Positions 1 to 12,447 of a DNA stretch of 64,000 bases are shown piece after piece (position 1 is the first letter of the stretch; each line of letters opens with the position of its first letter). The stretch lies in contig NC_087185.1 of the NCBI RefSeq assembly GCF_035594125.1, forward strand, positions 9,936,501-10,000,500. The letters run 5' to 3'. Under the pieces are notes generated by a model. The model saw nothing but the letters and a program-made list of their open reading frames with translations. It made no database searches and was not told the DNA's origin. A program made the position numbers and the translations under genes. The DNA is from Scylla paramamosain. Taxonomy: Eukaryota > Arthropoda > Malacostraca > Decapoda > Portunidae.

Positions 1-698
1 CAATATGAAGACCTTATCAGAAATATTTCTTTTGAGTGTTTTTCAGCAAGTTAGGCACCAAAATGATAAATGATAAGGAACTCACTTGATATGGGAATCA
101 AAAACAAAATTACTAAAAACGTGTCTTCCCAGTGTTTTACGCAGAAAAACGCTAAAATGGATGCAAACCAACCAATATCAAGAAAGAGAAAAAACATTAC
201 CAAAAAGGTATATTTTGAGTGTTTCTGAGCTTGTTACCTATAAAAAAAACGCTAAAATTGATACAAAGCACTCTATATTGGGAAAGAAAGGGACATTGCG
301 GGAAAAGTGTATAATGAGTGTATTACAGTTCAAAAGAACACCAAGGCAAAAAACGCAAAAACTCGAGTATATGGAGAAGTTTCCTAGATACCAAAATGCT
401 GAAACTCATGAATAACACTCTTAATTGAGAAACAGAACAACCTTACCAAATTCGTGTATTTTGAGTGTTTTTGATATTCTTAGTTACCAAAAAATACAAA
501 TTGCATGCGAAACCACCTTTATGTGAGAAAAAAATGACAATACCAGAAAAGTGTCTTTTAAGTGTTTTTGAGCGTGATAGGCAGTAAAGCACTAAAAAGC
601 AGGGCAATCATATTTCATTGGAATAACACCAATTCATACAAAAAACTTGCCTTTAAGTGTTTTTGAACTCCTTATATACAAAACTTCTAAAACGCATG
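1..698 (+). repeat. Satellite super-repeat, partial leading copy (end of unit f, start of next)
   Basis: This stretch matches 11,750-12,447 nearly base for base (offset 11,749). It is therefore the tail of a super-repeat whose earlier part lies outside the window. It runs directly into the copy that starts near 699. Confidence 0.85.
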
Positions 699-3600
699 GA
701 AAACACCTTTTAAGGACAAACAGAATAACATTACCAAAAACATGTATTTTGAGTGTTTTTGATCATGTTATCTATAAAAACGCTTAAATCCATGCAAAGA
801 ACCTTATGTTTGGGAAACGAAAGGACATTACGAGAAACGTGTATTATGAGTGTTTTTAAGTTCCTCAAGTACATAAAAGCTAAATCCCACAAATAGCACT
901 CTTTATTGAGAAAAAATAAATAAGTAAATAAAAAAATAGGATTTTTTTTTTTTTATTTATCTTCATAGGTACCGCGTTGCCAAAATTCTGGGAAAATTCA
1001 GGACAGTTATATGATAACAGAATATCATCAAAAAAGTTAATTTTAGCCTTTTTTTCGGACTTATGTACCAAACCCTAAAGTGCATGCAAAGCCTCCTATA
1101 TGAGGAAATTAAACGACCTTATCAGAAATCTGTCTTTTGAGTGTTGTTCAGCATGTTAGGCACCAAAACGATAAATAATAAGGAACTCACTCTATATGGG
1201 AATTCAAAACAAAATTACTGAATACTTGTCTTCTCAGTGTTTTACGTAGAAAAACGCTAAAACGGATGCAAACCAACCAATATAAAGAAATAGAAAAACA
1301 TTACCAAAAAGGTATATTTTGAGTGTTTTTGAGCTTGTTACCTATAAAAAACACAAAAATTGATGCAAAGCACTCTATAATGGGAAAGAAAAGGACATTG
1401 CAAGAAAAGTGTATAATGAGTGTTTTATAGTTCAAAAGAAACAAAAAGAACCACAAGGCAAAAAATGCAATAACTAGTGTATGTGAAGAAGTTTCGTAGA
1501 TACCAAAATGCTTAAACTCATGAACAACACTCTTAATTGAGAAACAGGACAATCTTACTAAATGCGTGTATTTTGAGTGCTTTTCACATTCTTAGTTACC
1601 AAAAGCCCAAATTGCATGCGAAACCAACTTTATGTGGGAAAAAAAATGACATTACCAGAAAAATGTCTTTTGAGTGTTTTTGAGCGTGTTAGGCAATAAA
1701 TCACTAAAAAGCAGGGCAATCACATTACATTCGAATAAAACCAATTTTTAACAAGAACTTGCCTTTAAGTGTTTTTGAGCTCCTTATATACCAAAACACT
1801 AAAATGCATGCAAAATACACTTTATGGTGAAACAGAATAACATTACCAAAAACATGTAATTTGAGTGTTTTTGATCATATTACCAATAAAAACGCTTAAA
1901 TACTTGCAAGGAACCCTATTTTTGGGAAACGAAAGGACATTACGAGAAACGTGTATTATGAGTGTTTTTAAGTTCATTAACTACGAAAAAGGTAAAAGCC
2001 ACAAATTACACTCTTTATTGAGAAAAAAAATAATTAGATAAAAAAACACGATATTTTTAAAATTCTTATTCATCTTCACAGGTAACGAGGTGCCAAAATT
2101 CGGACAAAGTTCAGGAAATTATATGAAATAAGAACATTATCAAAATAGTTAAATTTAGCTTTTTTTTCGGACTGTTATGTACCAAACCTCTAAAGTGCAT
2201 GCAAAGCCACCTATATGGGGAAATTAAACGTCTTTGCCAGAAAACTGTCTTATGAGTGTTTTTCAGTATGTTAGGAACCAACACGATAAAACCCAAGGAA
2301 GTCAATCTAAATGGGAATCCAAAACAAAATTACTGAAAACGTGTCTTTTTGGTGTTTTACGTAGAAAACGCTAAAACGGATGCAAACCAACCAAAATGAA
2401 GAAATATAATAACATTACCAAAAAGGTATATTTTGAGTATTTTTTAAATTGTTACCTACAAAAAACGCGAAAATGGATGGAAAGCACTCTATATTGGGAA
2501 GCAAATGGACATTACGAGAAACGAGTATAATGAGTGTTTTATAGTTTCACAAGAACCACAAGGCAAAAAACGCAAATCTCGTGTATATAAAGAAGTTTGT
2601 TACATTCCAAAATGCTGAAACTCATGAATAAGACTTTTAATTGAGAAACAGAACTGTCTTACCAAATGTGAGTTTTTTTTAATGTTTTTCACATTCTTAG
2701 TTACGAAAATCCGAAATTACAAGCGAAACTAGTTTTATGTGGGAAAAAATGACATTACCAGAAAAGTGTCTTTTGAGTGTTTTAGAGCGTGATATGCAAG
2801 AAAGCACTAAAAATCAGAACAATAACATTACATGGGAATAAAACCAACTTTTACCAAAAACATGCCTTTAAGTGTTTTTAACTCCTTACATAAGAAAATG
2901 CTAAAACGCATGCAAAACACCCTTTATGGATAAACAAAATAACATTACTAGAAACATGAATTTAAATTTTTTTTTGATAATGTTACCTATAAAAACGCTT
3001 AAATACATGCAAAGAACCCTATGTTTGTGAAACGAAAGGATATTACGAAAATTATGTATTATGAGAGTTTTTAGGTTCCTTAAGTACCAAAAAGCTAAAA
3101 CATACAAATAACACTCTTTATACAGAAAAAAATAAAAATAAATGAATATTTTTTTTTTCTATTCATCTACATTGGTACCGAGATGCTAAAATTCTAGCAA
3201 AACTCAGGGAAATTAGGTAAAGAAAAAAAAATAGCAAAAAATATCATTTTAGCTTTTTTCCGGAGTTATGTACCAAACCCTAAAGTGCATGCAAAGCCAC
3301 CTATATGGGAAAATTACACGACTTTACCAGAAACCTGTACCAGAAGCAATTTCAACAATATTACTGAAAACGAGTCTTTTCAGAGATTTACGATGAAAAA
3401 CGCTAAAACGGATGCAAACCAACCAATATGAAAAAATAGAAAAACATTACCAAAAAGATATATTTTGAGTGTTTTTAAGCTTGTTACCTACAAAAAAAAT
3501 GCAAAAATGGATGGAAAGCACTCTATATTAGGAAACAAAAGAACATTACGAGAAATAAGAAATAATGAGTGTTTTATAGTTTCAAAAGAACCACAAGGCA

Positions 3601-5985
3601 ATAAACGCAAAAACTCGTGTATATAGAGAAGTTTCTTACAAACCAAAATGATGAAATGCATGGATAACACTTTTAATCGAGAAAGAGAACTACCCTTACC
3701 AAATTGTGAATTTTGAGTGTTTTTCACATTATTAGTTACGAAATTGCCAAATTACATGCGAAACTAGCTTTATGTGGGAAAAAAATGACATTACCAGAAA
3801 AATGTCTTTTGAGTGTTTTCGAGCGTGATATGCAACAAAGCACTAAAAAGCAGAACAATCACATTACTTAGGAATAAAACCAACTTTTACGAAGAACTTG
3901 CCTTTAAGTGTTTTTTAACTCCTTACATACCAAAACGCTAAAACGCATGTAAAACATCCTTTATGGAGAAACAGAATAACATTACAAAAAATATGTATTT
4001 TGAGTGTTTTTGATCAAGTTACCTATAAAAACGCTTAAATACATGTAAAGAACCCTATGTTTGTATAAGAAAAGGACATTACGAAAATCGTGTATTATGA
4101 GTGTTTTTAAGTTCCTTAAGTACCAAAAAAGCTAACACTTACAAATAACACTTTATAGAGAAATTTTCTTATTCATCTTTACAGGTACCGAGATATCAAA
4201 ATTCTGGAAAAAATTCAGGGAAATTTTGTAAAAAAAAAAAAAAAAATCATTATAAAAAATATGATTTTAGCTTTTTTCCGGAGTTATGTACCAAACCCTG
4301 AGGTGCATGCAAAGCCACCTATATGGAGAAATTACTCAACTTTACCGGAAACCTGTCTTTTGAGTGTTTTTTTTTCAGCAATTTCAACAATATTTACGTA
4401 GAAAAACGCTAAAATGGATGCAAACCAACCAATATGAAGAAATAGAATAACATTACCAAAAAGATATGTTTTGATGTGTTTTTGAGCTTGTTACCTACAA
4501 AAAAAATGCGAAAATGGATGAAATGCACTCTATATTAGGAAAGAAAAGGACATTACGAGAAACGTGTATAATGAGTGTTTTATAGTTTCACAAGAACCAC
4601 AAGGCAAACAACTCAAAAACTTGTGTACATAAAGAAGTTTCTTATATACCAAAATGCTGAAACTCATGAAGCGTGTTAGGCAATAAATCACTAAAAAGCA
4701 GGGAAATCACATTACATGGGAATAAAACCAACTTTTACCAAGAACTTGCCTTTAGGTGTTTTTGAGCTCATTACATACCAAAACTCTAAAACGCATGCAA
4801 AACACCTTTTTATGGACAAACAGAATAACATTACCAAAAACATGTATTTTGAGTGTTTTTGATCATGTTATCTATAAAAACGCTTAAATACATGCAAAGA
4901 ATCTTATGTTTGGGAAACGAAAGGACATTACGAGAAATATGTATTATGAGTGTTTTTTTAGTTCCTTAAATACCAAAAAGCTAAAACCCATAAATAACAC
5001 TCTTTATTTAGAAAAATAAATAAATAAAAAAATAAAAAATAGGATTTTTTTTTCTTTTTTTTTTGTTATTCATCGTCATAGGTACCGAATTACCAAAATT
5101 CTGGGAAAATTCCGGGCTATTATATGATGAAAGAAAATGATCAAAAAAGTTAATTTTAGCTTTTTTTTCGGACTGTTATATACCAAACCCTAAAGTGCAT
5201 GCAAAGCCTCCTATATAAGGAAATTAAACGACCTTAAAAGAAATGTGTCTTTTGAGTGTTTTTCAGAATGTTAGGCACCGAAACGATAAATAAATAAGGA
5301 ACTCACTCTATATGGGAATCCAAAACAAAATTACTGAAAACATGTCTTTTCACTGTTTTACGTACAAAAACGCTAAAACGGATGCAAACCAACCAATATA
5401 AAAAAAATAGAAAAACATTAACAAAAAGGTATATTTTGAGTGTTTTTGAGCTTGTTACCTACAAAAAACGCGAAAATTGATGCAAAGCACTATATATTAG
5501 GAAATAAAAGGACATTGCAAGAAAAGTGTATAATGAGTGTTTTATAGTTCAAAAGAACCAAAAGGCAAAAAACGCAAAAACTTGTGGATATGGAGAAGTT
5601 TCCTAGATACCAAAATGCTGAAACTCATGAATAGCATTCCTAATTGAGAAACAGAACAACCTTACTATACGCGTGTATTTTGAGAGCTTTTCACATTCTT
5701 AGTTACCAAAACCCCAAATTGCATGCGAAACCAGCTTTATGTGAGAAAAAAATGACATTACCAGAAAAATGTCTTTTGAGTGTTTTTGAGCCTGATAGGC
5801 AATAAAGCACCAAAAAGCAGGGCAATTACATTACATTTGAATAAAACCAATTGTTATCAAGAACTTGCCTTTAAGTGTTTTTGAGCTCCTTGTATACTAA
5901 ACCGCTAAAACGCAGACAGAACGAACTTTATGAAGAAACAATAAAACTACCAAAAACATGTATTTTGAGTGTTTTTGATTATGTT
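699..5985 (+). repeat. Satellite super-repeat copy 1, five of six ten-mers (a-e)
   Basis: It is co-linear with 5,986-11,4xx at an offset of about 5,287-5,292. Ten-mer anchors at 968 (a), 2081 (b), 3174 (c), 4184 (d) and 5081 (e) match the anchors of copy 2 in order. Two deletions stand out. About 159 bp are missing at 4,670, where the text jumps from a class-B monomer to GCGTGTTAGG of a class-D monomer. About 1.02 kb, equal to unit f, is missing at 5,985/5,986. Adding both back gives about 6.46 kb, the length of copy 2. Confidence 0.85.
898..967 (+). repeat. A-rich/T-rich insert of the ten-mer (representative copy)
   Basis: Every ten-mer carries, between a class-B and a class-C monomer, an A-rich run followed by a T-rich run (AAATAAATAAG then a T tract and ATTTATC). 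It interrupts the normal 95-bp spacing. Equivalent inserts begin near 2011, 3113, 4150, 4990, 6187, 7291, 8398, 9434, 10446, 11535, 12648, 13759 and 14864, with differing homopolymer lengths. The two halves are roughly complementary and could fold into an A:T hairpin. It may descend from an inserted poly-A-tailed sequence or from slippage; the sequence does not decide. Confidence 0.7.
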
Positions 5986-8900
5986 GAAAACACCTTTTAA
6001 GGACAAACAGAATAACATTACCAAAAACATGTATTTTGAGTGTTTTTGATCATGTTATCTATAAAAACGCTTAAATCCATGCAAAGAACCTTATGTTTGG
6101 GAAACGAAAGGACATTACGAGAAACGTGTATTATGAGTGTTTTTAAGTTCCTCAAGTACATAAAAGCTAAATCCCACAAATAGCACTCTTTATTGAGAAA
6201 AAATAAATAAGTAAATAAAAAAAATAGGATTTTTTTTTTTTTTGTTTTTTATCTTCATAGGTACCGCGTTGCCAAAATTCTGGGAAAATCCAGGACAGTT
6301 ATATGATAACAGAATATCATCAAAAAAGTTAATTTTAGCCTTTTTTTCGGACTTATGTACCAAACCCTAAAGTGCATGCAAAGCCTCCTATATGAGGAAA
6401 TTAAACGACCTTATCAGAAATCTGTCTTTTGAGTGTTGTTCAGCATGTTAGGCACCAAAACGATAAATAATAAGGAACTCACTCTATATGGGAATTCAAA
6501 ACAAAATTACTGAATACTTGTCTTCTCAGTGTTTTACGTAGAAAAACGCTAAAACGGATGCAAACCAACCAATATAAAGAAATAGAAAAACATTACCAAA
6601 AAGGTATATTTTGAGTGTTTTTGAGCTTGTTACCTATAAAAAACACAAAAATTGATGCAAAGCACTCTATAATGGGAAAGAAAAGGACATTGCAAGAAAA
6701 GTGTATAATGAGTGTTTTATTGTTCAAAAGAAACAAAAAGAACCACAAGGCAAAAAAGGCAATAACTAGTGTATGTGAAGAAGTTTCGTAGATACCAAAA
6801 TGCTTAAACTCATGAACAACACTCTTAATTGAGAAACAGGACAATCTTACTAAATGCGTGTATTTTGAGTGCTTTTCACATTCTTAGTTACCAAAAGCCC
6901 AAATTGCATGCGAAACCAACTTTATGTGGGAAAGAAAATGACATTACCAGAAAAATGTCTTTTGAGTGTTTTTGAGCTTGTTAGGCAATAAATCACTAAA
7001 AAGCAGGGCAATCACATTACATTCGAATAAAACCAATTTTTAACAAGAGTGTTTTTGAGCTCCTTATATACCAAAACACTAAAATGCATGCAAAATACAC
7101 TTTATGGTGAAACAGAATAACATTACCAAAAACATGTAATTTCAGTGTTTTTGTTCATATTACCAATAAAAACGCTTAAATACTTGCAAGGAACCCTATT
7201 TTTGGGAAACGAAAGGACATTACGAGAAACGTGTATTATGAGTGTTTTTAAGTTCATTAACTACGAAAAAGGTAAAAGCCACAAATTACACTCTTTATTG
7301 AGAAAAAAAAAATAATTAGATAAAAAAACACGATATTTTTAAAATTCTTATTCATCTTCACAGGTAACGAGGTGTCAAAATTCGGAGAAAGTTCAGGAAA
7401 TTATATGAAATAAGAACATTATCAAAATAGTTAAATTTAGCTTTTTTTTCGGACTGTTATGTACCAAACCACTAAAGTGCATGCAAAGCCACCTATATGA
7501 GGAAATTAAACGTCTTTGCCAGAAAACTGTCTTATGAGTGTTTTTCAGTATGTTGGGAACCAACACGATAAAACCCAAGGAAGTCAATCTAAATGGGAAT
7601 CCAAAACAAAATTACTGAAAACGTGTCTTTTTGGTGTTTTACGTAGAAAACGCTAAAACGGATGCAAACCAACCAAAATGAAGAAATATAATAACATTAC
7701 CAAAAAGGTATATTTTGAGTATTTTTTAAATTGTTACCTACAAAAAACGCGAAAATGGATGGAAAGCATTCTATATTGGGAAGGAAATGGACATTACGAG
7801 AAACGAGTATAATGAGTGTTTTATAGTTTCACAAGAACCACAAGGCAAAAAACGCAAATCTCGTGTATATAAAGAAGTTTGTTACATTCCAAAATGCTGA
7901 AACTCATGAATAAGACTTTTAATTGAGAAACAGAACTGTCTTACCAAATGTGAGTTTTTTTTAATGTTTTTCACATTCTTAGTTACGAAAATCCGAAATT
8001 ACAAGCGAAACTAGTTTTATGTGGGAAAAAATGACATTACCAGAAAAGTGTCTTTTGAGTGTTTTAGAGCGTGACATGCAAGAAAGCACTAAAAATCAGA
8101 ACAATAACATTACATGGGAATAAAACCAACTTTTACCAAAAACATGCCTTTAAGTGTTTTTAACTCCTTACATAAGAAAATGCTAAAACGCATGCAAAAC
8201 ACCCTTTATGGATAAACAAAATAACATTACTAGAAACATGAATTTAAATTTTTTTTTTGATAATGTTACCTATAAAAACGCTTAAATACATGCAAAGAAC
8301 CCTATGTTTGTGAAACGAAAGGATATTACGAAAATTATGTATTATGAGAGTTTTTAGGTTCCTTAAGTACCAAAAAGCTAAAACATACAAATAACACTCT
8401 TTATACAGAAAAAAATAAAAATAAATGAATATATATATTTTTTTTTCTATTCATCTACATTGGTACCAAGATGCTAAAATTCTAGCAAAACTCAGGGATA
8501 TTAGGTAAAGAAAAAAAATAGCAAAAAAATATAATTTTAGCTCTTTTCCGGAGTTATGTACCAAACCCTAAAGTGCATGCAAAGCCACCTATATGGGAAA
8601 ATTACACGACTTTACCAGAAACCTGTACCAGAAGCAATTTCAACAATATTACTGAAAACGAGTCTTTTCAGAGATTTACGATGAAAAACGCTAAAACGGA
8701 TGCAAACCAACCAATATGAAAAAATAGAAAAACATTACCAAAAAGATATATTTTGAGTGTTTTTAAGCTTGTTACCTACAAAAAAATGCAAAAATGGATG
8801 GAAAGCACTCTATATTAGGAAACAAAAGAACATTACGAGAAATAAGAAATAATGAGTGTTTTATATTTTCAAAAGAACCACAAGGCAATAAACGCAAAAA

Positions 8901-11900
8901 CTCGTGTGTATAGAGAAGTTTCTTACAAACCAAAATGATGAAATGCATGAATAACACTTTTAATCGAGAAAGAGAACTACCCTTACCAAATTGTGAATTT
9001 TGAGTGTTTTTCACATTATTAGTTACGAAATTGCCAAATTACATGCGAAACTAGCTTTATGTGGGAAAAAAATGACATTACCAGAAAAATGTCTTTTGAG
9101 TGTTTTTGAGCGTGATATGCAACAAAGCACTAAAAAGCAGAACAATCACATTACTTAGGAATAAAACCAACTTTTACGAAGAACTTGCCTTTAAGTGTTT
9201 TTTAACTCCTTATATACCAAAACGCTAAAACGCATGTAAAACATCCTTTATGGAGAAACAGAATAACATTACAAAAAATATGTATTTTGAATGTTTTTGA
9301 TCACGTTACCTATAAAAACGCTTAAATACATGTAAAGAACCCTATGTTTGTATAAGAAAAGGACATTACGAAAATCGTGTATTATGAGTGTTTTTAAGTT
9401 CCTTAAGTACCAAAAAGCTAACACTTACAAATAACACTTTATAGAGAAATTTTCTTATTCATCTTTATAGGTACCGAGATACCAAAATTCTGGAAAAAAA
9501 TTCAGGGAAATTTTGTAAAAAAAAAAAAAAAAAATATCATTATAAAAAATATAATTTTAGCTTTTTTCCGGAGTTATGTACCAAACCCTGAGGTGCATGC
9601 AAAGCCACCTATATGGAGAAATTACTCAACTTTACCAGAAACCTGTCTTTTGAATGTTTTTTTTTTCAGCAATTTCAACAATATTTACGTAGAAAAACGC
9701 TAAAACGGATGCAAACCAACCAATATGAAGAAATAGAATAACATTACCAAAAAGATATGTTTTGATGTGTTTTTGAGCTTGTTACCTACAAAAAAATGCG
9801 AAAATGGATGAAACGCACTCTATATTAGGAAAGAAAAGGACATTACGAGAAACGTGTATAATGAGTGTTTTATAGTTTCACAAGAACAACAAGGCAAACA
9901 ACTCAAAAACTTGTGTACATAAAGAAGTTTCTTATATACCAAAATGCTGAAACTCATGAATAAGACTTTTAATTGAGAAACAGATCTACCTTACTAAATG
10001 CCTGTATTTTGAGTGTTTTTCACATTCTTAGTTACCAAAACTCCAAATTCCATGCGAAACTATCTTTATGTGGGAAAAAAATAATATTACCAGAAAATGT
10101 CTTTCGAGTGTTTTTGAGCGTGTTAGGCAATAAATCACTAAAAAGCAGGGAAATCACATTACATGGGAATAAAACCAACTTTTACCAAGAACTTGCCTTT
10201 AGGTATTTTTGAGCTCATTACATACCAAAACTCTAAAACGCATGCAAAACACCTTTTTATGGACAAACAGAATAACATTACCAAAAACATGTATTTTGAG
10301 TGTTTTTGATCATGTTATCTATAAAAACGCTTAAATACATGCAAAGAATCTTATGTTTGGGAAACGAAAGGACATTACGAGAAATATGTATTATGAATGT
10401 TTTTTTAGTTCCTTAAATACCAAAAAGCTAAAACCCATAAATAACACTTTATTTAGAAAAATAAATAAATAAAAAAATAAAAAATAGGATTTTTTTTTTT
10501 TTTTTTGTTATTCATCGTCATAGGTACCGAGATACCAAAATTCTGGGAAAATTCCGGGCTATTATATGATGAAAGAAAATGATCAAAAAAGTTAATTTTA
10601 GCTTTTTTTCGGACTGTTATATACCAAACCCTAAAGTGCATGCAAAGCCTCCTATATAAGGAAATTAAACGACCTTAAAAGAAATGTGTCTTTTGAGTGT
10701 TTTTCAGAATGTTAGGCACCGAAACGATAAATAAATAAGGAACTCACTCTATATGGGAATCCAAAACAAAATTACTGAAAACATGTCTTTTCACTGTTTT
10801 ACGTACAAAAACGCTAAAACGGATGCAAACCAACCAATATAAAAAAAATAGAAAAACATTAACAAAAAGGTATATTTTGAGTGTTTTTGAGCTTGTTACC
10901 TACAAAAAACGCGAAAATTGATGCAAAGCACTATATATTAGGAAATAAAAGGACATTGCAAGAAAAGTGTATAATGAGTGTTTTATAGTTCAAAAGAACC
11001 AAAAGGCAAAAAACGCAAAAACTTGTGGATATGGAGAAGTTTCCTAGATACCAAAATGCTGAAACTCATGAATAACATTCCTAATTGAGAAACAGAACAA
11101 CCTTACTATACGCGTGTATTTTGAGAGCTTTTCACATTCTTAGTTACCAAAACCCCAAATTGCATGCGAAACCAGCTTTATGTGAGAAAAAAATGACATT
11201 ACCAGAAAAATGTCTTTTGAGTGTTTTTGAGCCTGATAGGCAATAAAGCACCAAAAAGCAGGGCAATTACATTACATTTGAATAAAACCAATTTTTATCA
11301 AGAACTTGCCTTTAAGTGTTTTTGAGCTCCTTGTATACTAAACCGCTAAAACGCAGACAGAACGAACTGTATGAAGAAACAATAAAACTACCAAAAACAT
11401 GTATTTTGAGTGTTTTTGATCATGTTATCTATAAAAACGCTTAAATACATGCAAAGAACCTGATATTTAGGAAAAAAAAGGACATTACGAGAAACGTATA
11501 TTATGAGTGTTTTTAAATTTGTTAAGTACCAAAAACCAAAAACCCACTCTTTATTTAGAAAAATAAATAAATAAAAAAAATAAAAAAATAGCATTTTTTT
11601 TTTTTTTATTATTCATCTTCATAGGTACCGAAATGCCAAAATTCTTGGAAAATTCAAGGCAATTATATGATAAGAGAATATTATCAAAAAAGTTGATTTT
11701 AGCTTTTTTTTCGGACCCTAACCAAACCCTAAACTGCACGCAAAGCCTCCAATATAAAGACCTTATCAGAAATATTTCTTTTGAGTGTTTTTCAGCAAGT
11801 TAGGCACCAAAATGATAAATGATAAGGAACTCACTTGATATGGGAATCAAAAACAAAATTACTAAAAACGTGTCTTCCCAGTGTTTTACGCAGAAAAACG

Positions 11901-12447
11901 CTAAAATGGATGCAAACCAACCAATATCAAGAAAGAGAAAAATCATTACCAAAAAGGTATATTTTGAGTGTTTCTGAGCTTGTTACCTATAAAAAAACGC
12001 TAAAATTGATACAAAGCACTCTATATTGGGAAAGAAAGGGACATTGCGGGAAAAGTGTATAATGAGTGTATTACAGTTCAAAAGAACACCAAGACAAAAA
12101 ACGCAAAAACTCGAGTATATGGAGAAGTTTCCTAGATACCAAAATGCTGAAACTCATGAATAACACTCTTAATTGAGAAACAGAACAACCTTACCAAATT
12201 CGTGTATTTTGAGTGTTTTTGATATTCTTAGTTACCAAAAAATACAAATTGCATGCGAAACCACCTTTATGTGAGAAAAAAATGACAATACCAGAAAAGT
12301 GTCTTTTAAGTGTTTTTGAGCGTGATAGGCAGTAAAGCACTAAAAAGCAGGGCAATCATATTTCATTGGAATAACATCATTTCATACAAAAAACTTGCCT
12401 TTAAGTGTTTTTGAGCTCCTTATATACAAAACTTCTAAAACGCATGG
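5986..12447 (+). repeat. Satellite super-repeat copy 2, complete six ten-mers (a-f)
   Basis: The only complete super-unit in the window, 6,462 bp. Its ten-mer anchors lie at 6260, 7363, 8462, 9470, 10523 and 11624, with copy 3 resuming at 12718. The intervals of 1103, 1099, 1008, 1053, 1101 and 1094 bp average about 1,077 bp. Unit d is the shortest because its A-rich/T-rich insert is reduced. Confidence 0.87.

Noticed and set aside
86..415. Open frame of 109 codons (and similar 60-110-codon frames across the window, both strands)
   Set aside because: It lies wholly inside the satellite, recurs at 11,835 because the DNA recurs, and has no domain, codon bias or conserved start. AT-rich repeats with KTLK/QNAK-like translations give such frames by periodicity.
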